The translations under genes and the position numbers were made by a program. A stretch of DNA of 64,000 nt from Acidobacteriota bacterium (lineage in GTDB: Bacteria; Acidobacteriota; Terriglobia; Terriglobales; Acidobacteriaceae), in assembly GCA_003225055.1 (NCBI GenBank), contig QIAU01000138.1, positions 1 to 64,000 on the forward strand, read 5' to 3'. Positions 44,732-53,944 of this stretch are shown piece by piece (within the stretch, counting starts at the first letter, position 1; every line of letters begins with the position of its first letter). Under the pieces are notes generated by a model. That model did no database searches. It saw only the letters and a list, made by a program, of their open reading frames with translations, and was not told where the DNA came from.

Positions 44732-45253
44732 ATGGCCGCGAGTTCGCCACGGTTCCCTCTAGAGCGCGCGGTCTCCCAACCGGCTGGACCTTGGGCATGG
44801 TTGGTCGCGACACTTTTTGGAGTCGGGCGATTGCCGTTAGCCCCGGGAACCTGGGGCTCAGCCGCCACGGTTCTGTTGTGGTGGCTGGTCAGTCATTGGA
44901 TTGGAGGCTCCTGGCAACTCGGGGCAGCAATTGGGCTGGTGGTACTGGCTACCGGAGTCGGAATTCCGGCGGCTACGCGGGTGGAACGGCAAACCGGACG
45001 CAAGGATCCCCAGTTCGTGGTCATCGATGAAGTCGTAGGTCAGTTAATCGCTTTGATCGCGGTTCCGGTGTTCTGGAAAAGCCTTTTGAGCAGTTTTATA
45101 CTCTTTCGGGTATTTGATACGTTGAAGCCACCTCCCGTGCGGCAGCTGGAGAAACTGCCGGAAGGAATCGGAATTGTGATGGATGATATAGGAGCCGGGC
45201 TTTACGCCTTGGCGATAATGCAGGCTCTGCTCCATTTTGGTGTTGGGAAGTAG
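44732..45253 (+). CDS. pgpA: Phosphatidylglycerophosphatase A
   Basis: A membrane lipid phosphatase that makes phosphatidylglycerol from PGP. The family features GVGRLPLAPGTWGS, the metal-site DPQFVVIDEVVGQ and ILFRVFDTLKPPPVRQLE, and the closing VMDDIGAGLYA are all present. About four helices are visible. At 173 residues it is standard size. With plsY and gpsA downstream it links this cluster to phospholipid synthesis. Confidence 0.92.
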   Translation: MAASSPRFPLERAVSQPAGPWAWLVATLFGVGRLPLAPGTWGSAATVLLWWLVSHWIGGSWQLGAAIGLVVLATGVGIPAATRVERQTGRKDPQFVVIDEVVGQLIALIAVPVFWKSLLSSFILFRVFDTLKPPPVRQLEKLPEGIGIVMDDIGAGLYALAIMQALLHFGVGK

Positions 45254-45294
45254 GTTTTGGCCGCTCTCGACCGGCATCGCATCTAACGGATTTC

Positions 45295-46353
45295 ATGGCA
45301 ATTTCAGACCGTCTTCTGGGCAAAAAGAACATCAACGGCAAGCCGCACATCGAGACGGTGCAGCCGGGGGCTGCTTTGCCCGGCGGCGAAGTACGGATTC
45401 TGGGTAAGGGTCTGCGGCCCCCCGAGCTTCGCCGGCCACGCGTCCAGTTCGGCGACGTGGAAGGCGCGGTTCTGATCAGCTCCGACGACTTTCTGGTCGC
45501 CAGGGTGCCGGAAGGAGCGACTTCCGGGCCGGTGGTGGTCGCCACCAACGGACACGTCAGCAATCCGCACCAGGTCAAAGTCGCCATCCCCATCGCCGAG
45601 AACCTGCACCCGGTCACGAATCCCGCCCTGGATGCCGAAGGCAATATCTACGCCACCTTCTCCGGTACGCGCGGACAAAAGGTTCCGGTCGCCATTTTCA
45701 GGATTGATACCAACTACAGCTTAAAACCCTTCCTGCCCGAGATGATGAACGCGACCTCGATCGCGTTTGACCGCGAGGGACAAATGTATGTATCGTCACG
45801 CCACGATGGGACGGTGTATCGAATTGCTCCTAACGGGACCATGTCGGCGTACGCGGAAGGCATGGGCGTAGCCACCGGAATCGCCTTCGATCGCGAGCAG
45901 AACCTATACGTCGGCGACCGGAGTGGGACAGTTTTCAAAATCTCCCGCGATCGGCAAATTTTTGTATTCGCTACTCTGGAACCGAGCGTATCGGCTTATC
46001 ACCTGGCATTTGGTCCGAAGGGCGACCTGTTTGTCACCGGTCCAACTACTTCCAGCTTTGATTCAGTGTACAAGATCGATCCACACGGAAGCGTTTCCAT
46101 CTTCTATCGCGGTTTGGGTCGACCGCAGGGGCTGGCTTTTGACGTTGCTGGGAATATGTACGTGGCCGCTTCGCTGGGCGGGAAACGCGGCATCGTGAAA
46201 ATCACACCCGACGCGAAACCTTCCCTGGAAGTTGCCGGGCACGGTCTGGTAGGCTTGGCGTTTGCGCCAGGCCGAGCGGCCGTACTGGCGACCACCAACG
46301 CTGTGCACCGCCTGGCGTGGGATATACAAGGATTGTCGCTGCTGCGGGATTGA
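45295..46353 (+). CDS. IPT/TIG plus beta-propeller (NHL/SMP-30-like) protein
   Basis: A 352-residue protein. An N-terminal IPT/TIG-like immunoglobulin fold (about residues 18-98, VQPGAALPGGEVRILGKGL) is followed by a six-bladed beta-propeller of NHL/SMP-30 type. Its repeats show ATSIAFDREGQMYVSSRHDGTVYRIAP, ATGIAFDREQNLYVGDRSGTVFKI and similar (cited by ends). There is no signal peptide, so it is probably cytoplasmic or secreted by another route. Role unknown; the enzymatic Asp/Glu ligands of SMP-30 lactonase are not evident. It is in line with pgpA and cinA. Confidence 0.82.
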   Translation: MAISDRLLGKKNINGKPHIETVQPGAALPGGEVRILGKGLRPPELRRPRVQFGDVEGAVLISSDDFLVARVPEGATSGPVVVATNGHVSNPHQVKVAIPIAENLHPVTNPALDAEGNIYATFSGTRGQKVPVAIFRIDTNYSLKPFLPEMMNATSIAFDREGQMYVSSRHDGTVYRIAPNGTMSAYAEGMGVATGIAFDREQNLYVGDRSGTVFKISRDRQIFVFATLEPSVSAYHLAFGPKGDLFVTGPTTSSFDSVYKIDPHGSVSIFYRGLGRPQGLAFDVAGNMYVAASLGGKRGIVKITPDAKPSLEVAGHGLVGLAFAPGRAAVLATTNAVHRLAWDIQGLSLLRD

Positions 46354-46389
46354 AGAGGCGCCCTTCCTCAAAATTAACCACTGCACTCC

Positions 46390-46425
46390 AGATCCCTCGC
46401 AGGCTCCCCCCGCCCAGGATGACGA
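46390..46425. repeat. Intergenic repeat copy (GATCCCTCGC...AGGATGAC)
   Basis: GATCCCTCGC followed by AGGATGACGACATTC; similar to 3866-3890. It lies between the propeller gene and cinA. Confidence 0.4.
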
Positions 46426-46486
46426 CATTCTTCCTTGCGGGCCGCTTCGGCGCTTGCTTTGTACGGCTATGATTTAAACTTTCTCC

Positions 46487-47731
46487 GTGAAAGCTGAGAT
46501 CGTTGCCATCGGGTCGGAGCTGCTGACTCCTTTCCGCCAGGACACCAATTCGCTGTATCTCACCGAAAAGCTGAACCAGCTCGGGGTGGAGGTCATTTTT
46601 AAGACCATCGTGGGGGATAACCGGCAGCATCTGCTGTCAGCGGCAGAAATGGCCTTGTCGCGTGGCGATCTGGTTATCTTCATGGGCGGGCTCGGACCGA
46701 CCGAGGACGATTTAACTCGGGAAGCCGTCGCCGAAGTTCTGGGATTACAGCTTCACCGGGATGATGAACTTCTGGCCAAGCTGGAGAAGCGCTTTGCCAA
46801 GCACAGGATAAAAATGTCTCCCAACAACGCCAAACAGGCTGACATCCTGGCCGGGGCTGTTGTTTTGCCTAATTCCTTGGGCACGGCCCCGGGCCAGTGG
46901 CTCGCGGGGAACTTCGATGACCAGGAAAAAATCGTTCTGCTGCTGCCCGGGCCTCCGCATGAATTAAAGAGAGTGTTTGAGGAAGAATGCATGGCGCGGC
47001 TGCGCGCCAAACTTCCGCCGTCATTCATTGCCACACGAGTGCTGAAGGTCGCCATGATGCCCGAGTCAGAATGCGACGCGCGCGTTGCACCGATCTATAA
47101 AGGTTATCCGGACGTCGAGACAACCATTCTGGCCGGCGCCGGCGAGATTCAGTTGCACTTAAAGATGCAGAGCAATTCTCTGGAAGCGGCTCAAGAAAAA
47201 GTGGATCGGCTGGCCGGAGAAATCGAAGATGAGCTGGGCGACTTCGTTTTCTCCAGCCGAGGGGAGTCGCTGGAGCAGATTGTCGGCTACTACCTTCAAA
47301 TGCGAAATGCCACGCTGGCGGTCGCAGAATCCTGCACAGGCGGGTTGCTCACCGAGAGAATTACCTCGGTGAGCGGAAGTTCGCGATACTTCTTGGGCGG
47401 CGCCGTCGTTTACTCGAACGATCTGAAGACCGATTTCGCCGATGTGCCTGCCGAACTCATCGAGAAGCATGGCGCCGTCAGTAAACAGGTGGCGGCGGCT
47501 TTAGCGGGCGGGATTCGCAAACGTTGTAAGGCTGCCCTGGGAATCGGCATCACTGGGGTGGCGGGGCCGACTGGCGGTACCGAGGAAAAACCGGTGGGAC
47601 TGGTGTTTCACGCTCTGGCCGGCGAAGGCAGCACGGATGTCGTGGAGCGCACTTTTCCCGGAGACCGCAAGCGTATACGCTGGTTCGCCAGCCAGCAGGC
47701 GCTGGACATGGTGAGAAGGAAACTGGTTTGA
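46487..47731 (+). CDS. cinA: CinA-family protein (competence/damage-inducible protein CinA)
   Basis: A two-domain protein: an N-terminal MoeA/MogA-like domain (MKAEIVAIGSELL, FMGGLGPTEDDLTREAVAE), and a C-terminal nicotinamide-nucleotide amidohydrolase domain (AVAESCTGGLLTERITSVSGSS, GITGVAGPTGGTEEKPVG; cited by ends). It recycles nicotinamide mononucleotide, and in some bacteria is linked to competence. At 414 residues it is normal. The GTG start at 46487 has no Shine-Dalgarno; TATGAT lies 13 bases upstream. Confidence 0.94.
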   Translation: MKAEIVAIGSELLTPFRQDTNSLYLTEKLNQLGVEVIFKTIVGDNRQHLLSAAEMALSRGDLVIFMGGLGPTEDDLTREAVAEVLGLQLHRDDELLAKLEKRFAKHRIKMSPNNAKQADILAGAVVLPNSLGTAPGQWLAGNFDDQEKIVLLLPGPPHELKRVFEEECMARLRAKLPPSFIATRVLKVAMMPESECDARVAPIYKGYPDVETTILAGAGEIQLHLKMQSNSLEAAQEKVDRLAGEIEDELGDFVFSSRGESLEQIVGYYLQMRNATLAVAESCTGGLLTERITSVSGSSRYFLGGAVVYSNDLKTDFADVPAELIEKHGAVSKQVAAALAGGIRKRCKAALGIGITGVAGPTGGTEEKPVGLVFHALAGEGSTDVVERTFPGDRKRIRWFASQQALDMVRRKLV

Positions 47732-47747
47732 GGTCATAACTACGCTG

Positions 47748-47800
47748 TTGTCATCCTGAGCGCCTGACCCGTGAGGCGGGTTAAGACTGGAATGACAAGG
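47748..47800. repeat. TGTCATCC...GGAATGACA intergenic inverted repeat
   Basis: TTGTCATCC and GGAATGACAA bracket a 50-base element with an inner CCCG-TGAGG-CGGG hairpin. Outer arms are complementary (TTGTCATcc/ggAATGACAA). It lies between cinA and thpR. A truncated relative occurs inside rimO at 43355. Confidence 0.5.
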
Positions 47801-47939
47801 TCCAAAGCGCGTATTGATTCGATTGAGGCTAGTGGTCTTTGTCATCAGGAAGCGTTAGCTTGGTGAAGGATCCCGCGTGCGGAGCGCGCGAGCCGGTGTC
47901 ATGTGCACCCGACATTGTGATTGTGCGTGCTTTGTTGCC

Positions 47940-48524
47940 ATGCGAATTTTCATCGCCCTCGACCTCGACCAAGCGATCCGCGAACGGATCGAGAAATTTC
48001 TGGGAGGAGTACGTGAATTTGCAGCCGATGCGCGCTGGGTTCGGCCCGAGTCGCTGCACCTCACGCTGAAATTTTGTGGCGAAAAACCGCCGAGCGCAAT
48101 CGAGCAGATCAAAAGCTCCCTGGCCAAGGTTCAGGGCACAGCCATGGCGCTTCGATTTCGCGGGTACGGATTCTTTCCCACGCCGAAATCGGCACGCGTG
48201 TTCTGGGTCGGGATTGAGGCAGGGCCGGAGTTGCCCCAGCTAGCGGCGGGTATTGATGAGGCCTTGCTGGCGATGCGCATACCTAAAGAGGAGCATGGGT
48301 TCAGCCCCCATCTCACATTGGCGCGGGCAGGCAAATCGGGAGCCCTGCGGCGGCCAGCAAGCGATAGCATGAACGTCAAATTCGATCGGCTGCGGGAGAA
48401 ATTGGCCGCTATGCCTCAGCCGGAGTTTGGTACCATGACCGCCCGCGAGTTTTTTCTTTATGAAAGCAAGCTTTCGCGGGGCGGTTCCGAGTACACGAAG
48501 CTGGAGCGATTCCCGCTGCTGTGA
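47940..48524 (+). CDS. thpR: RNA 2',3'-cyclic phosphodiesterase (LigT/ThpR)
   Basis: A 194-residue 2H-phosphoesterase. Its two HxT motifs are HLTLKF (about residue 42) and HLTLAR (about residue 124). MRIFIALDLDQAIRE at the start and EFFLYESKLSRGGSEYTKL at the end are typical. The enzyme opens 2',3'-cyclic phosphates on RNA; its role in the cell is not settled. The ATG at 47940 is chosen because the upstream frame is repeat-like. It precedes plsY by 58 bases. Confidence 0.9.
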   Translation: MRIFIALDLDQAIRERIEKFLGGVREFAADARWVRPESLHLTLKFCGEKPPSAIEQIKSSLAKVQGTAMALRFRGYGFFPTPKSARVFWVGIEAGPELPQLAAGIDEALLAMRIPKEEHGFSPHLTLARAGKSGALRRPASDSMNVKFDRLREKLAAMPQPEFGTMTAREFFLYESKLSRGGSEYTKLERFPLL

Positions 48525-48527
48525 GCG

Positions 48528-48571
48528 AAGGCGAGCTTGGCCCGCCCGGACCGAGACGGCTGTCCGCACGT
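48528..48571. repeat. Intergenic repeat of the GGACGGCCGTCC type
   Basis: GGACCGAGACGGCTGTCCGCACG between thpR and plsY, read here as GGAC-CGAGACGGCT-GTCC then GCACG, matches the block GACGGC(C/T)GTCC(C/G)CACG seen at 39737-39775. Confidence 0.4.
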
Positions 48572-48582
48572 GTGACGAACCG

Positions 48583-49200
48583 ATGCAACCAGCTCTCCTC
48601 ACCATGGTAGTCAGCTATCTGCTAGGCTCCATTCCCTTCGGCTTTCTGCTGGTGCGAATTTTTCGGGGGGCAGACATCCGTCGAAGTGGCAGCGGGAATA
48701 TTGGCGCCACCAACGTGGCGCGGACCTCCCCCGGCCTGGGGATCATCACGCTCGTGCTGGATGCGCTCAAGGGATTCTGTGCGGTTCTAATCGCACGCTA
48801 CATCATAGCTCCGTCTTCTTCGGCGCCGGCAGTTGTGCTCGCGGGCGTAGCGGCATTGTTTGCGATCTTGGGACACATCTTTCCGGTCTGGCTGAAATTT
48901 CGCGGGGGCAAAGGAGTGGCTACGGGACTAGGTTGCTTCGTCCTGCTGGCGCCCAAAGCCATTTTGGCTATGCTGGGCGTGTTTGTCGGGCTCGTGCTGG
49001 CCTTCCGCTACGTTTCTCTGGGCTCGATCATCGCCGTGGCTTTGTTTCCTTTGCTGGCCTGGCTACTTGACGGATACGGCCGCAGCCCGGTGTTGGGATT
49101 CATGGCCATGGTTTCGATTCTCATCATCGCCAAACACCGCGAGAATATCCGCCGGCTCGTAACCGGAACGGAAAACCGTTTTCAGTTGAGGCGCGGATGA
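48583..49200 (+). CDS. plsY: Acyl-phosphate glycerol-3-phosphate acyltransferase PlsY
   Basis: An inner-membrane enzyme that transfers an acyl group from acyl-phosphate to glycerol-3-phosphate, the first step of phospholipid synthesis. Motifs are YLLGSIPFGFLL, RRSGSGNIGATNVAR, FPVWLKFRGGKGVATGLG and IIAKHRENIRRL. Five helices are present and the length of 205 residues is usual. The ATG at 48583 is the family start. Its stop overlaps the gpsA ATG (ATGA), so the two are translationally coupled, which makes sense because GpsA makes its substrate. Confidence 0.94.
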   Translation: MQPALLTMVVSYLLGSIPFGFLLVRIFRGADIRRSGSGNIGATNVARTSPGLGIITLVLDALKGFCAVLIARYIIAPSSSAPAVVLAGVAALFAILGHIFPVWLKFRGGKGVATGLGCFVLLAPKAILAMLGVFVGLVLAFRYVSLGSIIAVALFPLLAWLLDGYGRSPVLGFMAMVSILIIAKHRENIRRLVTGTENRFQLRRG

Positions 49201-50225
49201 GCAAAATCGCGATCATCGGGGCGGGAGCGTGGGGCACAGCGCTTTCGGTTGTGCTGGGTCGCAAGGGCACACACCAGGTGCGGCTCTGGGCGTTTGAAAA
49301 AGAAGTTTGCCTCTCGATCGCCTCCCGCCGGGTCAATGAACTGTTTCTTCCGGAATATGCGGTGCCGGAAACCGTCGCCTGCACGAACCGCCTCGAGCAG
49401 GTCCTCGACGGTGCGGAGATTGTAGTCAGCGTTATGCCTTCGCACCACTGCCGGCGTGTGTGTGGGATGATGTGCCCGCATCTCACGAATCAGATGCTTT
49501 TTGTGAGCGCGACCAAGGGGCTGGAAAACGATACCCTGCTACGGATGACCGAGGTGGTTGCGCAGGTCGTCAGCGGAGAGGGAGGATTTCAACCGCGGAT
49601 TGGCGCTCTCAGCGGACCATCGTTCGCTAAAGAAGTCGCGCGCGGCGATCCGACCGCGATCACCGTCGCCTCGAGAGATTCCGGACTGGCTCAGAGGGTG
49701 CAGTTGGAATTCAGCGATCCTTCTTTTCGGGTTTATACCAATGACGATGTGGCGGGAGTCGAGCTAGGCGGGGCACTGAAGAACATCATTGCCATCGCCG
49801 CGGGCGTGTGCGATGGATTAGGGCTGGGACACAACTCGGTGGCGGCACTGGTTACGCGTGGACTGGCGGAGATCACGCGCCTGGTGGTGGCCTGTGGCGG
49901 ACGGCGAGAGACCATGGCTGGACTTGCGGGACTCGGCGACCTCGTGCTTACCTGCACGGGCGATCTTTCACGAAACCGCAGCGTGGGCGTGGAACTGGGG
50001 CGCGGACGCACGCTGGCCGAGATCATCGCCGGCATGCACGGGATGGTCGCGGAAGGCGTGCTTACGACGAACGCGGCTGTCGGACTGGCGCGGGCACGCG
50101 GTGTGGAGATGCCGATCACCGAACAGATGTACGCCATCCTGCACAACGGGAAAGCACCAAGTGAGGCAATTCACGAGTTGATGACCCGGAGCGGGAAAAG
50201 CGAGATGGGAATTGGGGGTGGATAG
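49197..50225 (+). CDS. gpsA: NAD(P)-dependent glycerol-3-phosphate dehydrogenase GpsA
   Basis: Reduces dihydroxyacetone phosphate to glycerol-3-phosphate for phospholipid synthesis. It has KIAIIGAGAWGTALSVVLG (Rossmann fold), VSVMPSHHCR, SATKGLEND, SGPSFAKEVARGDPTA, GGALKNIIAIAAGVCDGLGLG (catalytic Lys), MAGLAGLGDLVLTCTGDLSRNR and PITEQMYAIL (segments cited by ends). The length of 342 residues is normal. It starts inside the plsY stop codon (ATGA). Confidence 0.95.
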   Translation: MSKIAIIGAGAWGTALSVVLGRKGTHQVRLWAFEKEVCLSIASRRVNELFLPEYAVPETVACTNRLEQVLDGAEIVVSVMPSHHCRRVCGMMCPHLTNQMLFVSATKGLENDTLLRMTEVVAQVVSGEGGFQPRIGALSGPSFAKEVARGDPTAITVASRDSGLAQRVQLEFSDPSFRVYTNDDVAGVELGGALKNIIAIAAGVCDGLGLGHNSVAALVTRGLAEITRLVVACGGRRETMAGLAGLGDLVLTCTGDLSRNRSVGVELGRGRTLAEIIAGMHGMVAEGVLTTNAAVGLARARGVEMPITEQMYAILHNGKAPSEAIHELMTRSGKSEMGIGGG

Positions 50226-50235
50226 TAGCCAGGGG

Positions 50236-50592
50236 TCAGGAGTCAGGGCTGGGCTTAGGAGCTCTAGTCAAAACCCTTGCAAAGGCGCCTATTTCTTTCT
50301 CTGTCTCAGTCATTGCTTCCGAGCGGAGGTCCAAACCTTTGTATTCCGCTCTGTGCTCTTCGCGGAAACGCTCATAGGCTTCGCGGCATTCCCAGAAATC
50401 CAGAGTCAAATAGCGTCTCGGGTTCTTCAAGTCCCGGTTTAGCTCTGTGCCGAGATAGCCTTCTGCTGGTTTGAACAATTCTGCCCATGCTCCGTTTGGA
50501 CCGTAGTCCTTCTCGAACTCGTTCTCTTTCCCTGGCTGGACCTGGAATTCCCATACGACCAGGTATCCCCACTGTCTGTCGCGGTTTCTCAT
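50236..50592 (-). CDS. ABM-domain (antibiotic biosynthesis monooxygenase-like) protein
   Basis: A 118-residue cytoplasmic protein of the dimeric alpha/beta-barrel type: WGYLVVWEFQVQPGKENEFEKDYG, TELNRDLKNPRRYLTLDFW, EAYERFREEHRAEY (cited by ends). ABM-like members oxidise small aromatics or haem or have no enzyme role; none can be chosen. A decayed relative is at 35210. It converges on gpsA, with 10 bases between the stops. Confidence 0.8.
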   Translation of the reverse strand: MRNRDRQWGYLVVWEFQVQPGKENEFEKDYGPNGAWAELFKPAEGYLGTELNRDLKNPRRYLTLDFWECREAYERFREEHRAEYKGLDLRSEAMTETEKEIGAFARVLTRAPKPSPDS

Positions 50593-50825
50593 GATGTTTA
50601 GCTTTAGCTCATTCCAGGACGAGCCCAGGATTTGAGCTTATGCAGCAACAGTTTACCTTCGCGCAGAGCAGGCGTTTTCGGCTTCGGACAAAATCTGTCA
50701 GGTACTTCCGTAACGGCGAAGAACGCGGCTTTTACCGTGGCGACGCACGGTTCCGAGTACAATTCTCAGGTACTCGGCATGATTTGCCGCTTTGTCTGCG
50801 GTTCCGCGGGCTAGATTATTAACCC

Positions 50826-52637
50826 TTGAAACTGCCCCTACCAGCGCGTATCCCCATTCTGTACGTCATCCTCGGTGTGCTTGTCGCCATCAGCGTGGTG
50901 CCAATGTACTTTTACTCGGCTCAGGTGGAGGCAATCAACCGCGACCGTCTGAAAACGAATGAGATGCTGCTGCAGAATACAGTCACTCGTTCGCTGGCGG
51001 ACGACATTGCTCAGCGGCAAGAATCCTTGCGCATGGGGCTTTCGAACCTCTCCTCGGCTATCCAGGTTGCTAGCGGCGGCGATATCGGCAGCAACAACAT
51101 TTCCGCTCCCGAACTGCGGGCGCTGCTGGAGAACTTCGTATCTTCCTCTGACGACACGGCCTATGCCACGCTGCTGAATTCGGAAGCAAAGGGCATCTCG
51201 GCAGGACGAATTGCACCGGACGCATTTTTGCAGCGCGAACTGGAGCGGGCCTACTCGGCTTCCAGCGAAGGCCGCGCTTACACCGGCCAGGCCCTCACCG
51301 TAGGGTCCGGCAAGGCCAGCCGGACAGTGGTGGTGGTCAGCACGCCCATGGTCTATGGCGGACGTTTCCTTGGCATGATTGGCGGCATTGTGGACCTGCA
51401 ATTCCTCATCAAGCGCCTTCAGGAAGTAAGCCGCGGCGGGCTTACACCGTATGTGGTGGACAGCCAGGGGCGCCTGGTTGCGGGGGCTTCGCCTGATTAC
51501 GCGACAGGTCAGGATATGACGCGGCTGGAAATTGTGAAGAACTTCGTGGACGAAGGCGGAAAGGCGCAACTAGCCGCTACCAAAGAGTTCACGATCGTCG
51601 AGGGCAGGAACACGGTCGAGATGCTGGGGACCTACAGCCCGGTAACGGCTCTCGACTGGGCGGTCGTAGTGCAAAAGCCGCAGCGGGAAGCCTATCGCGG
51701 TGTTTTCGAAATGCAGCATACTGCGCGCCTGCTGGCGCTGCTGGCGGTTCTGGCCAGTATCGGTTTGAGCATTTACGTGGCTCGGAAGATTACCAATCCG
51801 CTCGAGACGCTCACCGAATCCAGCCGGGCTATTGCGCGGGGCGATTTCAGTCAACGCGTTTACCTCAAGAGCCGGACCGAGATCGGCGAACTGGCTGAGA
51901 CGTTTAACGTCATGTCCCAGGAGCTCGAGCAGTTTGTGCTCGACCTGAAGCGGGCGGCGGAAGAAAACCGGGCTCTCTTCATGGGATCCATCCAGATGCT
52001 GGCGGGCGCGGTCGACGAAAAGGATCCCTACACAAAAGGCCACTCCGATCGTGTGACGCGCTACTCCGTGCTGATCGCCAAGGAAATGAATCAGCCCGAG
52101 CACTTCATCGAGACCTTGCGCATTTCGGCGCTGCTGCACGATGTGGGCAAGATCGGCATTGAAGATCGCATTCTCAAGAAGCCGGGGGCGCTCACGTCGG
52201 AAGAATTCGAGGTCATGAAAACCCATACCACCAAGGGGGCTAACATCCTGCGCCCCGTGAAACAACTGCGTGAGATGCTTCCTGGCATCGAACTTCACCA
52301 CGAGGCGCTAGACGGGCGCGGGTATCCCTACGGGTTAACGGACGATCAGATCCCAATGCTGGCGCGTGTCATCGCCGTGGCTGACACCTTCGACGCGGTG
52401 ACCACCAACCGGCCTTATCAGGTGGCGCATGATCCAAACGAAGCCTTGAAGATTATCCATTCGCTGGCGGGAAAACGGCTCGATCCCCAATGCGTCGCGG
52501 CCTTGACCGCCGTATTTGAACGCGGCGAAATTCGCATCCAGCGGGTCCCCAAGGCGCAAGCGGCGATGGCCGCGAGTGCGGCGGCTCCGCAGGCAGCCCC
52601 GGATGTAATCGTCTCAATCGAGACGAGCCGAATGTAA
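50826..52637 (+). CDS. Membrane sensor with dCache-like, HAMP and HD-GYP domains (c-di-GMP phosphodiesterase)
   Basis: A 603-residue sensor enzyme. Membrane helices lie near residues 8-28 and 300-318, with a dCache-like sensor between. HAMP follows (KITNPLETLTESSRAIARGDFSQRV). The HD-GYP domain begins near 400, with HDVGKIGIEDRIL and HHEALDGRGYPYGL intact, so the domain should hydrolyse c-di-GMP. It carries the canonical HHExxDGxGYPxGL loop. The TTG start at 50826 has no Shine-Dalgarno; a TAGATT lies eight bases upstream. The Ala-rich tail is low complexity. Confidence 0.9.
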   Translation: MKLPLPARIPILYVILGVLVAISVVPMYFYSAQVEAINRDRLKTNEMLLQNTVTRSLADDIAQRQESLRMGLSNLSSAIQVASGGDIGSNNISAPELRALLENFVSSSDDTAYATLLNSEAKGISAGRIAPDAFLQRELERAYSASSEGRAYTGQALTVGSGKASRTVVVVSTPMVYGGRFLGMIGGIVDLQFLIKRLQEVSRGGLTPYVVDSQGRLVAGASPDYATGQDMTRLEIVKNFVDEGGKAQLAATKEFTIVEGRNTVEMLGTYSPVTALDWAVVVQKPQREAYRGVFEMQHTARLLALLAVLASIGLSIYVARKITNPLETLTESSRAIARGDFSQRVYLKSRTEIGELAETFNVMSQELEQFVLDLKRAAEENRALFMGSIQMLAGAVDEKDPYTKGHSDRVTRYSVLIAKEMNQPEHFIETLRISALLHDVGKIGIEDRILKKPGALTSEEFEVMKTHTTKGANILRPVKQLREMLPGIELHHEALDGRGYPYGLTDDQIPMLARVIAVADTFDAVTTNRPYQVAHDPNEALKIIHSLAGKRLDPQCVAALTAVFERGEIRIQRVPKAQAAMAASAAAPQAAPDVIVSIETSRM

Positions 52638-52742
52638 GTCGGGTTTGCCACTCTCCGTTTTCCTCGAAATCGCCTGCTCTTCCCTGCTGGTCTGACCTCA
52701 CCGCTATAATTGTCTTCGGGAGATAGCTATCCTCTCGCCGTC

Positions 52743-53693
52743 ATGATTCAGACCCTTTTCGGCAGCACGCAACAGAAGCCTGGCTTCCTGGAGCGCATGA
52801 AGGAAGCGGTGACCCGCACCCGCGAGAACCTCAGCCAGCGGATTGAAGAGGTCGTGGCCTTCACAAAGGAGATCGACCGCTCGACGCTCGATGATTTGGA
52901 AGCAACCTTGATCGGCGCCGATCTGGGCACGGCCACCACGCACGAGGTTCTGGAGAAATTGCGGGAGAAGGCCGATCGCAAGCAGATCAGGGATGTGGAT
53001 GAGTTAAAGCGTTTACTGAAGGAAGAACTGCTTGCGATTCTAGAGCAAGGAAATATGCGGCCGGTACAGAAAGTGGATGGCATGCCTGAGGTCATCCTGG
53101 TGGTGGGCGTGAACGGTACAGGAAAAACGACCACGATTGGCAAGCTGGCCCAGGTGTTGCGCTCGGACGGCAAGAATGTTTTGCTGTGCGCCGCCGATAC
53201 TTTTCGGGCGGCGGCTATCGAACAACTGGAAATCTGGGGTCAGCGCACCGGCACGGAAGTGATTAAGACGAAAGCTGGCGGCGACCCGGCGGCGGTTCTA
53301 TTCGACGCCATCCAGGCCGCCACCGCTCGCCACACCGATTACGTCATTGTGGATACGGCGGGACGGCTGCACACCAAGACCAATTTAATGGCGGAACTGG
53401 ATAAGATGCGCCGCACCGCTCAACGCATCGTACCGGGGGCGCCACATGAGACTCTGCTGGTGATGGACGCCACCACGGGACAGAATGGACTGCAGCAGGC
53501 GCGGCTGTTTACCCAGTCGGCCGGCGTCACTGGCATCGTCCTGACGAAATTGGATGGGACAGCCAAGGGCGGGGTGGTAGTCGCGATCACGCGAGAACTT
53601 GGTGTGCCAGTGCGCTATGTCGGAGTCGGGGAGAAAGCCGGCGATCTGCTGCCTTTCAACCCCAAGGAATTTGTGGATTCGCTGTTGGCTTAG
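52743..53693 (+). CDS. ftsY: Signal recognition particle receptor FtsY
   Basis: SRP receptor GTPase, which docks Ffh with nascent membrane proteins. The N domain (four helices, about residues 20-95) is followed by the G domain: G1 [50 protein letters not shown], and [21 protein letters not shown] at the end. The acidic A domain is missing, a short form seen in many bacteria. At 316 residues it is complete. The ATG at 52743 is preferred to the upstream TTG at 52710, which would add 11 residues; TATAAT lies at 52703-52708. SRP RNA is at 39571. Confidence 0.95.
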   Translation: MIQTLFGSTQQKPGFLERMKEAVTRTRENLSQRIEEVVAFTKEIDRSTLDDLEATLIGADLGTATTHEVLEKLREKADRKQIRDVDELKRLLKEELLAILEQGNMRPVQKVDGMPEVILVVGVNGTGKTTTIGKLAQVLRSDGKNVLLCAADTFRAAAIEQLEIWGQRTGTEVIKTKAGGDPAAVLFDAIQAATARHTDYVIVDTAGRLHTKTNLMAELDKMRRTAQRIVPGAPHETLLVMDATTGQNGLQQARLFTQSAGVTGIVLTKLDGTAKGGVVVAITRELGVPVRYVGVGEKAGDLLPFNPKEFVDSLLA

Positions 53694-53719
53694 CTCCGCC
53701 TCACAGAGACGAACAAGCC

Positions 53720-53929
53720 ATGCCCGTGGAGAGAAACACACCGCGTTCGCTGTTCTTGGCGCTGGCAGAATTCTTGCGGCGCATCGCCGGCGAAAAGCGC
53801 GACCCGGGCGATGCTTTCGCTAACCGGCTGGCGCCCCTGCGCCGCGGGCCCAACAATCGCAGCGGGGCGGCGGCGGTGGCTGAGCCGGATGAAGAGGAGC
53901 ACGGTTTCTTCCCTCCGCGCAGCAGTTGA
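53720..53929 (+). CDS. Hypothetical small protein between ftsY and ribD
   Basis: An open frame of 69 residues with an amphipathic helix (LFLALAEFLRRIAG) and a charged, Arg-rich/acidic tail (AEPDEEEHGFF). It sits in the 250-base space between ftsY and ribD on the same strand. I know no family. It has protein-like composition and no antisense candidate, so I keep it at medium confidence. Confidence 0.45.
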   Translation: MPVERNTPRSLFLALAEFLRRIAGEKRDPGDAFANRLAPLRRGPNNRSGAAAVAEPDEEEHGFFPPRSS

Positions 53930-53944
53930 TTCTTTTCTCGCTAA